From Streptomyces rubradiris (GTDB lineage: Bacteria; Actinomycetota; Actinomycetes; Streptomycetales; Streptomycetaceae): a DNA stretch of 64,000 nt. Positions 36,897 to 45,469 of this stretch are shown here, piece after piece. The stretch lies in contig NZ_BNEA01000015.1 of the NCBI RefSeq assembly GCF_016860525.1, positions 1,054,001 to 1,118,000 of the forward strand, in the 5' to 3' direction. The translations under genes and the position numbers were made by a program. How positions within the stretch are numbered: the first letter of the stretch is position 1; every line of letters begins with the position of its first letter. The notes beneath the pieces were generated by a model that had not been told where the DNA came from, made no database searches, and saw only the letters and a program-made list of their open reading frames with translations.

Positions 36897-37577
36897 TTAC
36901 CGGTTGAGCGAGTCGGGCAGAGCCGTGAGCTTCGCCAGGTGCTCCCAGTCGAGTTCGACGTCCTCTACCCGGAAGCGATGCGGGTAGCGCTGAGCGAACC
37001 AGCTAGCGCTCAGGCCAGCCCATTCAGCGACAACCCAGACAGGCACACCCGCCTTGAGCCACAGATCCAGGCAGGACTCGCGGAGAATCGCTACCCTCTC
37101 CCCCACTCCCGCTTCACGCTCCTCGCCGCTCAGCACCGCCCCGCACGCCTGCTTCCACGCCTTCCGGTACACCGAAGACGCAAGCGGCCCACCGCGCTCG
37201 CCGGGGAACAGCAGATCACCCGGCTTCAAGCCGGCCTGGTCGATCCACTGCCGCAGCACACCCACGATCTCCGGGGTGAGAGGAACGCTGCGGCTCTCAC
37301 CGGCGCGGACCCGGACCTCACCGAACCCCTTCTCCGGGAGCGTCACATCGTGCACCCGGAGCCGGGTGGCCTCACCAGGCAGCAGGGCCGCACCCGCCAT
37401 GGAAGCGAGGAAGGGAAAGACCGCCCCCGGTATCCCGGCATTCTCCTGCGCCCACCGCAGCAGGGCACCGATGCGCCGCTCGGAAAGCAAGGTCGATTCG
37501 TCTATTGCGAGCTGTGACAAAACTGCATGACTCCTTACACGAGATATCGGGACGCACTGCGTCCCCTGGTTATTCAA
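36897..37577 (-). CDS. catalytically degenerate tyrosine-recombinase-like protein
   Basis: 226 residues if the TTG at 37577 is the start, which is uncertain. It is a paralogue of the intact integrase at 38196: both have TLPE-G-GE and LLFPGERGG-LA-SV-R--W in the same order. Key residues differ: the arginine I region reads ALLPGEATRLR, the HxxR box reads AILRESC (R kept, first H lost), and the last region reads WAGLSASWFAQRYPH with a possible tyrosine. It also lacks the arm-type N-terminal domain. It may be decaying or may have become a DNA-binding regulator. Followed by no obvious partner gene. Confidence 0.65.
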   Translation of the reverse strand: MNNQGTQCVPISRVRSHAVLSQLAIDESTLLSERRIGALLRWAQENAGIPGAVFPFLASMAGAALLPGEATRLRVHDVTLPEKGFGEVRVRAGESRSVPLTPEIVGVLRQWIDQAGLKPGDLLFPGERGGPLASSVYRKAWKQACGAVLSGEEREAGVGERVAILRESCLDLWLKAGVPVWVVAEWAGLSASWFAQRYPHRFRVEDVELDWEHLAKLTALPDSLNR

Positions 37578-37590
37578 TGGTCCGAAGAAA

Positions 37591-37630
37591 CGCCGGTTTG
37601 GCCAACCGGCGATCGTCGGGTATGTTGCGC
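37591..37630 (+). promoter_or_regulatory. promoter-operator repeat, copy A
   Basis: Forty bases shared with 40096-40135 at 36 of 40 positions. It contains the inverted repeat CGCCGGTT-TGGCC-AACCGGCG. It also reads as a promoter on the plus strand: TTGGCC (37598-37603), 17-base spacer, TATGTT (37621-37626). A repressor bound to the palindrome would cover the -35. No intact gene follows on the plus strand before the tRNA fragment. Confidence 0.6.
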
Positions 37631-37903
37631 CCAGTCCGGCGCTCGGCGCACCCCGCTGATACGCCTAGGACATGAGATAGGTCACCGGGATTTCCCAGGA
37701 CCGCTCTAGGTTTACTTGCTTCGCCGCCGTATTCCAGTCCCTACCGGCGGCAAATGTGTCTGCCATCGGCGAATCAACGTCCTCAGCCATGACGAGTCGG
37801 CCAGAGGAGCCGTCTGCCACCACCCCGCCAGCAGGGGCAGCGGCAGAGCGCAGCACACGGATAGGACCGGCAACTCTCGGAATCGCTGGTGTACGCCAGA
37901 ACA

Positions 37904-37958
37904 GAGCAGGCGCCTTCTAAGCGCTTGGCCGCAGGTTCGAGTCCTGCCGGGGGCGCCA
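37904..37958 (+). tRNA. 3' fragment of tRNA-Arg(TCT), probable attachment site
   Basis: The anticodon arm is intact (stem GGCGC, loop CTTCTAA, anticodon TCT, stem GCGCT) and so is the T arm (GCAGG, TTCGAGT, CCTGC). A 3' acceptor strand CGGGGGC, a G discriminator and encoded CCA follow. The 5' acceptor strand (GCCCCCG expected) and a proper D arm are missing upstream. A tRNA 3' half ending in CCA beside an intact integrase (stop at 38196) is the classic core of an att site, where the element carries the copied tRNA end. Confidence 0.8.
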
Positions 37959-38153
37959 CTGACACTCTGCGAAGAGGGCGCCGTTTTCGCAGGTCAGAGG
38001 GGCTTTCCCCTGCCCTTTCGGTCACTAGCACGTCACCGGTCTGGAGCCCCGCGAGTCCGGTTGGCACCGGCTGGAACCACGTCTCTACGGGTGTCCGTCC
38101 CCCATGCGTCCCCCAGTCCTCCCCCCGCCGCCGGCCCTCTAGCAACTACGACG

Positions 38154-38197
38154 AAAGCGGTTGGGAGGGCCACTTTCGTGGCCCTCCCAACCGCTTT
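38154..38197. terminator. strong hairpin terminator after the intact integrase
   Basis: Perfect 20-base arms (38154-38173 and 38178-38197) with a TTTC loop. The hairpin overlaps the integrase stop codon (38196-38198). Confidence 0.85.
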
Positions 38198-39584
38198 ACG
38201 CCGCACTCGGCAGGTATCGGATGCCTTCGATCCGCTTGAGGTAGTCGGCCAGCTGGCCGACGATGCAGCGAGCGTAGATCGCCAGCAGGACCGGCACGCT
38301 GTTACCTGCCCACTCGGCGACCTGGGCGGGCGGGATGCCTTCGTTCAGCCAGCCGGTAAGGCAGGTGTGACGGCAGTCATACACCCGCTTCCCCGCAGGA
38401 GACTCGTATTCGTGGGGCGGCAGGACGGCCTTGCGCGCCTTGTCCCACACGCGGCGGAAGACGGAGCCGGCAAGCATGCCTCCACGTTCACCCGGAAAGA
38501 GCAGGTCGGTCGGGTCCAGCTTGTGCTTCGCGATGACCTCCCGCAGCAGGGCCACGAGATCGGGGTGAATGGGCACTGTCCGCGTGTCGCCTTCGGCCCT
38601 CCCCTTCAGGTCACGCTCCTCGTGAACCTCACCCGTATCCGTCCACTGGCTGCCCACCTCAGGCTGAGCCTCGTGGACGATGAACTCACCCCAGCCCACC
38701 TCGGGGAGGGTTGCGTCGCTGACCCGGAGGGCGACAGCCTCCTCCGGGCGAAGGCCGGCGTAGCAGAGCGTGGCGAAGAACGCCTGGTAGAGCAGACCTC
38801 GGCGAGGCCGCTTACCTATCCATTCGAGGAGCGCTGCGACCTGCTGCGGGTTGAGCAAGGAGCGCTTGTCGATAGCCTGGGCAACCTTTGGGCCTGCACC
38901 CTCGGTTTTGCCCTTCGGCAAGGGGTTCGACCGCAGGATGCCGTGCTTGATCGCATAGCCGATGACCAAGTTCATGATCCGGCGGTTCCGGGACACTGAG
39001 CTGGCCTTCGCGGCGGTGCCATCCAGAAGAGTCCCGAGGGCGGAGACGGCAGCGTCCACCTTCTCGGGATCTTCCCACGCGGACATCGGGAGCGTGTTCC
39101 TCTGGACCCAGTCCAGGATCACTCGGACATCGTCCGGCATGGGTCGGCCGGGGTCCGTCCGACGCTTGTGGTTGAAGGCCCACTCCCGGAGGGCAGTGCG
39201 GACCTTCACCGGTTCGAACTGCTTCGGCGGCGTCCGCAGTAGCGCAACCGTGACTGCTGTGAGCGCCTTGGCGACGTTCTTCCGGTGGTTTGCCGACGTG
39301 CGCGCCCATGTCCGGTCGACGTACTCAACCGCGAAGTCGTACCAGTTGGTCTCCGCCGCCTTGCTGGAGTACGACACCGGCAACCCGGTAACGGGGCTGA
39401 ACGGCTCTCCGCGCTTGACCGCTGTCAGCAGCTCAGAACGCCGAGCATCCGCGAGGGCCTTAGTGCCGTAGGTTTTGCTGTGCTTCTTGCTGGCTACCTT
39501 CCATACGACCTTGTATGTGTAGCCGTTTGCCCGCTTACGCGGCTCGATGCCGTAGACACGGACGTCAAAGGTTCCCTCTATCAG
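38196..39584 (-). CDS. tyrosine-type site-specific integrase, intact
   Basis: About 462 residues. The first conventional in-frame start (TTG 39383) would cut off a clear arm-type DNA-binding domain (TFDVRVYGIEPRKR, YTYKVVWKV, KTYGTKALADARRSELL). Translation must therefore begin near 39584, probably at a CTG that overlaps the stop of the excisionase gene. Core-binding domain in the middle; catalytic residues are R of YAGLRPEEAVALR, the CRHTC box (usual HxxR has Y-D-C-R here, common in this Streptomyces family), and Y of LLAIYARCI. A 20-base hairpin follows. The tRNA-Arg fragment 240 bases downstream is the likely att core. Confidence 0.88.
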   Translation of the reverse strand: MIEGTFDVRVYGIEPRKRANGYTYKVVWKVASKKHSKTYGTKALADARRSELLTAVKRGEPFSPVTGLPVSYSSKAAETNWYDFAVEYVDRTWARTSANHRKNVAKALTAVTVALLRTPPKQFEPVKVRTALREWAFNHKRRTDPGRPMPDDVRVILDWVQRNTLPMSAWEDPEKVDAAVSALGTLLDGTAAKASSVSRNRRIMNLVIGYAIKHGILRSNPLPKGKTEGAGPKVAQAIDKRSLLNPQQVAALLEWIGKRPRRGLLYQAFFATLCYAGLRPEEAVALRVSDATLPEVGWGEFIVHEAQPEVGSQWTDTGEVHEERDLKGRAEGDTRTVPIHPDLVALLREVIAKHKLDPTDLLFPGERGGMLAGSVFRRVWDKARKAVLPPHEYESPAGKRVYDCRHTCLTGWLNEGIPPAQVAEWAGNSVPVLLAIYARCIVGQLADYLKRIEGIRYLPSAA

Positions 39585-39778
39585 GGGTGGTCCTCACAAT
39601 CGGTAAGCCAATTTTCCAAATCTCCCCGACGCACGCGCAGCGCGCCATTAGGGAGACGAATACAGCGAGGGGCTCGCCCCTTTTGCCGCCACTCGTAGAA
39701 GGTCGAACGCGCGATTTGCAGCTCGGCGCAAACCTCGTCCACCGTCAGCTTCTGCGCTAGCCTGCCAGCTACCGACAC
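39581..39778 (-). CDS. excisionase-like helix-turn-helix protein
   Basis: 65 residues from MSVAGRLAQKLTVDEVCAEL. The pattern LTVDEVCAELQIARSTFYEW, then RLPNGALRVRRGDLENWL is that of MerR-type HTH excisionases that direct integrases of Streptomyces elements. Its stop overlaps the inferred start of the integrase, so the two are coupled. Confidence 0.85.
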   Translation of the reverse strand: MSVAGRLAQKLTVDEVCAELQIARSTFYEWRQKGRAPRCIRLPNGALRVRRGDLENWLTDCEDHP

Positions 39779-40095
39779 AGGGCGGCCTCACCCTTCAGGC
39801 AGGGCATGGCATCACCATGTCGTTTACGGAACCTGATCAGCCCGCGGTCGACAAGGGCAGGGCAGATCACCGGTGGGTACATGGATCGGATGTTCCTTGC
39901 TCGGAGACGAGGAGAGACGGGACAGAAGCGACAGCCTCGGCATCGCGCGCAACACGCGAAGCGGTTCCTCCTCTGCGGAGACGCTGTCAAGCAGGGCCCT
40001 TAGCGACTCTCCTTCGCTCACGCGGGCCCCTGCATCCGCTACGGCTCCACCGCCAAGAGCAGCCGAAGACGAACACCATCAATGATGATGATGAT

Positions 40096-40135
40096 CGCCG
40101 GTTTGGCTAACCGGCGATCATCGTCTATGTTGCGC
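40096..40135 (+). promoter_or_regulatory. promoter-operator repeat, copy B
   Basis: Second copy of the 37591 repeat. The inverted repeat is longer here: 14-base arms 40090-40103 and 40109-40122 around TGGCT. Promoter-like TTGGCT (40103-40108), 17 bases, TATGTT (40126-40131). A short leader-type reading frame starts at 40226. The repeat is in the same orientation as copy A, about 2.5 kb away, with the excisionase and integrase genes between. Confidence 0.6.
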
Positions 40136-40225
40136 TCGCCGCCCAGCTAGGTGACCCGTCTCGCTACCCGCGGAGCCGGTGGAAGGCCCCGCCGACGGTC
40201 CAGGCAGCACCCAGTGGAGGATGCG

Positions 40226-40255
40226 ATGAACGCTGTGACCTCCCACTGCCACTGA
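40226..40255 (+). CDS. possible leader peptide (MNAVTSHCH)
   Basis: Nine codons with GTGGAGG five bases upstream, about 90 bases after promoter copy B. Short cysteine- or histidine-bearing leader peptides occur before regulated actinobacterial genes, where ribosome stalling controls the downstream gene. Here no intact downstream gene remains on this strand, so it may be a relic. Low certainty because the frame is so short. Confidence 0.35.
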   Translation: MNAVTSHCH

Positions 40256-40381
40256 CACCTCGGCGTGCGAGCCAAACGGGAACCACGACACCGTGACGGA
40301 ATGGAAAGTCCGTACGTTGAGATCGGGAACTCCTCCGTCACTACCCGGCGCTACGGTCTCCTGCTGCTTTCTTCCGGCGTG

Positions 40382-40671
40382 TTATACGTTGACATAGCAC
40401 TGGGCAGGTGTCCAGTCTTTTGCACGCCTTACTCGTCTGCCGTGAGCGAATGCCGACCATGTGGAGACTTCAGCGCTCCTGGGCAATTCTGTACAGCCTG
40501 GCGAACAGTCTTGCCGCATCCAAAAGGCATTTGAAGGTTCGGTCTCGAATCCGGAGATCCGACCGTGGTCAAGGACGACGATACGGTCCACACTGCGGGC
40601 GTTTTTTCCAGGTTATGGGTCACGAAGATGGCGGCTTCGCCGACGGCGTGTTCCCGAAAGCGGTCCAGCAC
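40382..40671 (-). pseudogene. ABC-transporter ATPase C-terminal remnant
   Basis: Two frames together give a recognisable end of an ABC ATPase: LDRFREHAVGEAAIFVTHNL (H-loop region of exporters) in one frame, then MDRIVVLDHGRIS in the next, with a frameshift between. The Walker A and Q-loop parts are absent. Neighbouring sequence has no other transporter part. Confidence 0.7.
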
Positions 40672-40684
40672 TCATGAGCGTGAG

Positions 40685-41128
40685 ATGGCGGTACGGAAGG
40701 CGTCGGAGGCGAAGCCCGAGGAAGCGCTGGTGCGGGTCGTCGTCCGTTCCGCCCGCCTCGACGGGGCCTGGACGGTGTGGCCCGCCACGGTGGCCGAAGC
40801 GGACGACCTGCTCGGCTCCGTTCCCCTGGCAGCTGACGCCGTGACCGCCGCGTTCGCCCGCAACGCCGAGATCGAGGCGGCCGACCCCCACCACACCCCG
40901 GCCCACCTGAACGCCGACCGCATCGCCTCTCATCCCACCCAGCGCTGGGGGCTCCCCGAGGGATGCGACCGGGCCGTGCTCGACGCGGCGGCCCGGGACC
41001 GGGCATTCCGCGACTTCGCCGGCGCCGTCGAAGTGGCCCGAGCGTTCTACCTCTCCGCCCGCGCCATGGACACGGACCCGTCGGCGACCTTCGTCCCCTC
41101 CAGCGCGAGGCAGAGCCCTCGGACCTGA
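40685..41128 (+). CDS. hypothetical protein, 147 residues, possibly truncated
   Basis: Start ATG at 40685, with GAG upstream but no strong ribosome site. The sequence LVRVVVRSARLDGAWTVWPATVAEADDLLG is followed by helical segments (FRDFAGAVEVARAFYLSARA). No family recognised. The last residues (FVPSSARQSPRT) overlap an antisense MFS remnant, which suggests that recombination replaced the true 3' end. Confidence 0.5.
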   Translation: MAVRKASEAKPEEALVRVVVRSARLDGAWTVWPATVAEADDLLGSVPLAADAVTAAFARNAEIEAADPHHTPAHLNADRIASHPTQRWGLPEGCDRAVLDAAARDRAFRDFAGAVEVARAFYLSARAMDTDPSATFVPSSARQSPRT

Positions 41129-41490
41129 GCAATGGCCAGTGGGACGATGGCGGCGGCCGTGATGATCAGGGCGCCCGTCGCCAGGGTCGTGCGGAGCCCG
41201 ACCAGGTGAGAGGCGGGGCCGGCCAGGAGATAACCGAAGGGCACGGGCAGGAGCTGCCCGAGCGTCGAGTAGGACAGGGTCCGGCCCAGCCGGTCCGCCG
41301 GAATCCTCTCCTGCACCAGCGAGGCCCACACGGTCATGCTGACCGCCAGCCCCGTGCCCGCCATCGCCGTGGCGACCACGAGCACGAGCAGCGGCACGGT
41401 CGTGGCCATCGCTGCCAGCGGCACCGCCATGGAGCCGGTGCCCGCGCAGACGACGATTCCGGCCTGGCGCGGCTTCCAGATCATCCCGGC
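41100..41490 (-). pseudogene. MFS transporter C-terminal remnant
   Basis: The minus strand reads about 130 residues of a 12-helix MFS exporter: VQERIPADRLGRTLSYSTLG, LLPVPFGYLLAGPAS, then LATGALIITAAAIVPLAIA. Only the last few transmembrane helices are present, without a start or N-terminal half. Confidence 0.75.
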
Positions 41491-41691
41491 AGCGAGACGC
41501 CACCGGGAAGGTCGTCCCGACTCTAGAGCGACCCGAAGATCGTGTTCCGCAGACGCACCAACAGCCACCCGGCAGAGCCGTCGCGCCGGTGCGCGAACCG
41601 GAACCACTGCTACCGCCTACCGCTGTCTCATCCATTACCGCAGCCGTGCCGCGCCTGGAGCAGACGGCCACCAAGAGAACTTGCCTTACTT

Positions 41692-41840
41692 GGTAGAGGC
41701 TCCGGTCGACATTCCCGCCCCGACCGGCGGCGGTCCGCTGAACACTCGGCTGGCCACCGCCCGCGCACTGTGCGACGAAGGCGCGCACGGACGTCTGCTC
41801 GCCGTCATGCCCGGCATTATCGGTGACGGCACGCCGCTGC
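41692..41840 (+). pseudogene. fragment of an XRE-TPR regulator
   Basis: The translated piece DIPAPTGGGPLNTRLATARA then GAHGRLLAVMPGIIGDG matches the regulator at 44062 (DTPAPTGGGPLDARLATARE, GAHGRLLAVLPGLIGDG) at nearly every position. The helix-turn-helix and the TPR end are absent. It is a diverged partial copy. Confidence 0.75.
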
Positions 41841-41977
41841 CCGCGTCACGGACGCCGGCGTCGGCCGCTACCGAGGGGACCGACAGAGGGCTGGACACAT
41901 GTGCGACGGAACCTGAATATGATGAATCCCGCGGGAGATAATGCACACGCCGACACGGGCGACGCCATTGTCTTGGC

Positions 41978-42421
41978 ATGAGGAAGCTCACGGCATTCAC
42001 ATCACCCGTCGCCGTAGCGGCGCTCTTTCTCAGCGGTGCCGCCTTCCCCGTGCACGCGGGCCCCTACTGGAACAAGCGCATCAAGTGTGAGGCGACCGAC
42101 CCGGATGGCCGCCGGATTCCCACCCGTCTGGGCAACGGCGTGCTGGGCTGGAACCATTTCTCCGGTAAGCACAACATCAAGAAGTGCGCGCTCGTCAACA
42201 TTCCTCTCCGGGACAAGGTTGACAAGGTGGACGGGCACAACCTCCAGTACTGGGGATGGGCCTCGGACCGGGCTCACGGTCGCGTCAAGATCATCGTCAA
42301 GGCCCGCTACGCTCGCCTGACGGACGACGGGCGCTACGACGCCGGAGAAAGGCAGGTGATCGGCGTGATCACCGCGTACTGCAAGGGCATGCGGAAGTGC
42401 CCGAACTGGGTGAATGGGTAA
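41978..42421 (+). CDS. small secreted protein, unknown function
   Basis: 147 residues. A Sec signal peptide is clear: MRKLT, a hydrophobic FTSPVAVAALFLSGAAFPV and a cleavage site at VHA-G. The mature part is basic with four cysteines (about residues 37, 69, 134, 140), likely two disulphides. The block LGNGVLGWNHFSGKHNI resembles the tryptophan/HF/KHN patterns seen in some secreted toxin domains, but the family is not recognised. The next gene overlaps its stop by 8 bases. Confidence 0.7.
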   Translation: MRKLTAFTSPVAVAALFLSGAAFPVHAGPYWNKRIKCEATDPDGRRIPTRLGNGVLGWNHFSGKHNIKKCALVNIPLRDKVDKVDGHNLQYWGWASDRAHGRVKIIVKARYARLTDDGRYDAGERQVIGVITAYCKGMRKCPNWVNG

Positions 42422-43079
42422 CCCGGTGGACGAAGTCGAGCGTGAGATCGCGGACCGCCAGGTCGAGGTGGCCTCCCTCCTGTCGGACCACGTCTACGCC
42501 CCGCTCCTGGAGGACCAGCACGTACGCGGAGTCCTGCCCGCCCCGTCGCAGGCGCCGGCCGTCCGGGGAGTGCTGGGTGACCGGGGTGAGACCAGGCCGG
42601 AACGGCTGACTGCCTACGAGATCCCACTCCGGGACGGCGAGGATCTGCGTACGCCGCACGACGTCGTCGCACTGCTCCGGGCCGCGCACACCGGCACCCA
42701 CATCTACCCGCGCAGCCGGGTCACCTCGGTCATGGGGATGGACCTCTACCTGGTCGACCCGGCCGATGTGACGGAGGCCCCGTTCACCACGGACGACTGG
42801 GCCGCCACACTCCTGCGCTGCCTGGCCCGTCCGACTGATCCGGCCGAGGACCGGCACGGGGCGCGACTACGCGGCTTCCTGTTCCGCGAGGAGGGTCTGC
42901 TGCGCCTGTACATGGACAGCGACGAGGTTCCCGGAGTGATCGCCGCCGACGTACGCCCGGGTGGTGCGCTGACCGCTGTGCTGGCGGCTCTGCCGTCCCT
43001 GCTCGATGAGGAGTACCGAATCTCGAAGGACGCGATCGATCCCCACTGTCGGTACGTGGTGGACGTCACCGACTGGTGA
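42414..43079 (+). CDS. hypothetical cytoplasmic protein
   Basis: 221 residues from an ATG that overlaps the secreted-protein stop; the GTG at 42426 is an alternative start. Soluble, acidic, alpha/beta, no signal peptide, no family recognised. It is translationally coupled to the secreted protein, so it may act on or protect from it. That link is only positional. Confidence 0.6.
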   Translation: MGNPVDEVEREIADRQVEVASLLSDHVYAPLLEDQHVRGVLPAPSQAPAVRGVLGDRGETRPERLTAYEIPLRDGEDLRTPHDVVALLRAAHTGTHIYPRSRVTSVMGMDLYLVDPADVTEAPFTTDDWAATLLRCLARPTDPAEDRHGARLRGFLFREEGLLRLYMDSDEVPGVIAADVRPGGALTAVLAALPSLLDEEYRISKDAIDPHCRYVVDVTDW

Positions 43080-43207
43080 CTGCACCGCACTTGGCCTGGA
43101 TGTCGCGGACGTAGTCCTCGATGACGGAGGTCCGCACGTTGCGGTTGTGGGTGTTCCGGCGAAGGAGCCGGGAGGCCATCACGGGCTGAAGGATGATGAC
43201 GCGGGCG

Positions 43208-43453
43208 CTAGGCGCGCCGTCGTTCGCCAGCAGGGTGTCCAGCTGCTTGAGCGTCGTCGGGCTGGCGTGCTGCGGCAGGTCCAGGCGACGTGCCGGTGGA
43301 CGCGCTCTCGGGCTTGTCTGGGATTCGGTAGACGATCAGGTGCTCTTTTTCCCTGCCTCGCGCATCCGTCTTAGCGTCGAACCCCTTCTCGGCGAGGTAG
43401 CGGGTCAGCCGGCGCAGGCCCTCGCGGAGCTGGCGCACGTCTTCTGCCGTCAT
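43208..43453 (-). CDS. small hypothetical protein
   Basis: 81 residues from MTAEDVRQLREGLRRLTRYL. The first 50 form a charged helix and strand (GFDAKTDARGREKEHLIVYR); the rest is low complexity. Its start overlaps the stop of the zinc-ribbon protein (ATGA). Function unknown. Confidence 0.55.
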   Translation of the reverse strand: MTAEDVRQLREGLRRLTRYLAEKGFDAKTDARGREKEHLIVYRIPDKPESASTGTSPGPAAARQPDDAQAAGHPAGERRRA

Positions 43454-43866
43454 GGGGTCTGCGAGGCTCGGCGACGCCGTTTGGCCGGCCCCAGCGCGTA
43501 GTGGACCCGGACACACAGGTCGGCGCCCTCGATCCACTCGTCTTTTCGCATGGCCTCGATCCAGCAGAAGTCGGGTCCGTTCTTCCAGGCGTCAGCCCCC
43601 GGTTCGTGCGCGAAGCCGCCTTCCAACAGCAGGGGTGCGATCTCCGCGGGCCCCCATGTGGTGTTCTCCGGCTTGGCCTCCCAAGACGGGCGAGACGGGT
43701 GTTCGGCCGGCTTCGAGCACTCGGGACACAGGTCGCGGTCCCCGCCCACCTTTGCCGACACCCAACCGGCCGACTTCAATTTCTTCTCGGCGGCTTCAGC
43801 CGAGCGCACGGTGATTTCAACAACTCGTGCGCACTCGCGGCAGGTCACCTTGGCAGTCAGTTCCAT
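43450..43866 (-). CDS. zinc-ribbon-like small protein
   Basis: 138 residues from MELTAKVTCRECARVVEITV, with GAGG 5 bases upstream; an ATG at 43887 is an alternative. CRECA and CPEC pairs about 40 residues apart form a likely zinc ribbon. The second half has several aromatic residues (CWIEAMRKDEWIEGADL). Family unknown. It is coupled to the small gene that follows. Confidence 0.6.
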   Translation of the reverse strand: MELTAKVTCRECARVVEITVRSAEAAEKKLKSAGWVSAKVGGDRDLCPECSKPAEHPSRPSWEAKPENTTWGPAEIAPLLLEGGFAHEPGADAWKNGPDFCWIEAMRKDEWIEGADLCVRVHYALGPAKRRRRASQTP

Positions 43867-44061
43867 AAAGTCCTCATCGAACAACATGCGGGCGGCGCTC
43901 CACAGCCTGGGACGCTGCGCCCAGGACACTGTGGCGGCTGGCACCGTCGAGGTCAAACACCGTGCCCCGCAAGGGATTTGCACTTCGTGCAAGCCGTCTC
44001 GACGGCGCTCTCCGGCACCCGTACCGTGGGGGCCCCGGTCGTGCGGCGTGGGAGGGGACCT

Positions 44062-45348
44062 GTGCCCGGTGACCCATGGAACACCCCCAAGGCGCGCGAG
44101 TTAGCCGAGCGGCGGCGCCCCGGCGCACTCATCCGTCTCGGCCGTGAACACCGCGCCTGGACACTTGCCGACCTCGGTGAACGACTCGGCTGTTCGCCGG
44201 CCACGGTGTCCCGGCTGGAGCGCAGCACCCGGGTCGTCGACCTGACCCTGGTACACCGCGCCGCACTCGAAGTCGACGTCCCACGACACATCTTGATGCA
44301 CTCCTTGGCGCCAGCCGCCCCGGCGGCACCGGAGGCCACTAGAGTGACGGCCAGCCCGCACGCCGAGGAGGACCCCATGCGCCGCCGAACGCTGCTCGCC
44401 GCCACGGCGGCCGGACCGGCCGCCCTGCTGATGGGCCTGGACGAGGCCCTGGCCGACACCCCCGCCCCGACCGGCGGCGGACCGCTGGACGCCCGGCTGG
44501 CCACCGCCCGCGAGCTGTACGACAAGGGCGCGCACGGTCGTCTGCTCGCCGTCCTGCCCGGCCTGATCGGCGACGGGCACGCCGCCGCCTCGTCTCGCCG
44601 AGAACTCGACCAGGCCCGGCTCTCCTCCGTCTACAGCCTGGCCGCCGCGGTACTGGTCAAGGTCGGCTCCTACGAGCAGGCACGGCTCACCGCGGACCGA
44701 GCCCGCACCTGGGCCGAAGTATCCGGCTCCCCCCTCGCATCCGCGGCAGCCGTCCGGGAACTGGCGATCGTGCTGCGCCACCAGGACCGCAACGAAGAAG
44801 CCCAGCGCCTCATGACGGCAGCGGCTGCACGAGTAGAAGCCACGGGTCTACGCACCGAAGCCTCGACGTCGGCGTACGCACAGATGCTCTGCACCCTGGC
44901 CTACACCGCCGCCCGCGGCGGGCGTCGCACCGAGGCCCTGGCGATGACCGAGGAAGCACGCCGCGCCGCCCGCCGGCTACCGGCGAGCGCTCCAGCCGGC
45001 CGCCTGTTCCCCATCGCTCCGGCCGCCGTCGACCTGTACGCCGTCGGCGTGCACTGGGCACTCGGCGACGCCGGCGCCGCCCTGGAAGCCGGCAAGGACC
45101 TGCGGCCCGCCCAGTTCACGACAGCCGAGCGGAAGGCGCGCCTGGGCACCGACATGGCACGGGCCTGGTGGGCATGGCAGCGCCCCGCCCAGACGGCCCA
45201 GGCCCTGCTGTCCGCATACCGCGCCAGCCCCGGGGAAGTCCGGGACCGGCCCACCATCCGCAGCATCGTCACCGAGCTGGCAGAACGGCACCCGCGCACT
45301 GCCGGGGTTCGGGAACTGCACACCGCCGTCTTCTCGCCGTCGCGCTGA
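44062..45348 (+). CDS. XRE-family regulator with TPR-like C-terminal domain
   Basis: 428 residues from a GTG with GGAGGGG upstream. Helix-turn-helix at residues about 22-60 (TLADLGERLGCSPATVSRLE). Next come a TAT-like basic patch MRRRTLLAATAAG (about residue 105) and about 280 residues of alpha-helical repeats with TPR character (AEVSGSPLASAAAVRELAIV, RGGRRTEALAMTEEARRAAR). Such proteins are common actinomycete regulators, often with unknown ligands. A long terminator hairpin follows. A partial copy sits at 41692. Confidence 0.85.
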   Translation: MPGDPWNTPKARELAERRRPGALIRLGREHRAWTLADLGERLGCSPATVSRLERSTRVVDLTLVHRAALEVDVPRHILMHSLAPAAPAAPEATRVTASPHAEEDPMRRRTLLAATAAGPAALLMGLDEALADTPAPTGGGPLDARLATARELYDKGAHGRLLAVLPGLIGDGHAAASSRRELDQARLSSVYSLAAAVLVKVGSYEQARLTADRARTWAEVSGSPLASAAAVRELAIVLRHQDRNEEAQRLMTAAAARVEATGLRTEASTSAYAQMLCTLAYTAARGGRRTEALAMTEEARRAARRLPASAPAGRLFPIAPAAVDLYAVGVHWALGDAGAALEAGKDLRPAQFTTAERKARLGTDMARAWWAWQRPAQTAQALLSAYRASPGEVRDRPTIRSIVTELAERHPRTAGVRELHTAVFSPSR

Positions 45349-45469
45349 TACGACTGGCCGCTCGGGGACAGCGGGTAGGACACGTGTGTGCGAAGCAGCT
45401 CCTTGCAAAGTCTTCCTGCGGCTGATCAGGCAGGGGTACGCTCCACTAACCCATAGGTACGGCTGTACG

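Noticed and set aside
37861..37958. A complete functional tRNA-Arg gene
   Set aside because: The 5' acceptor strand and D arm cannot be found upstream, so only the 3' part is present.
40081..40122. A CRISPR-like repeat
   Set aside because: Only two copies 2.5 kb apart and no spacer array. The copies read as promoter-operator sequences.
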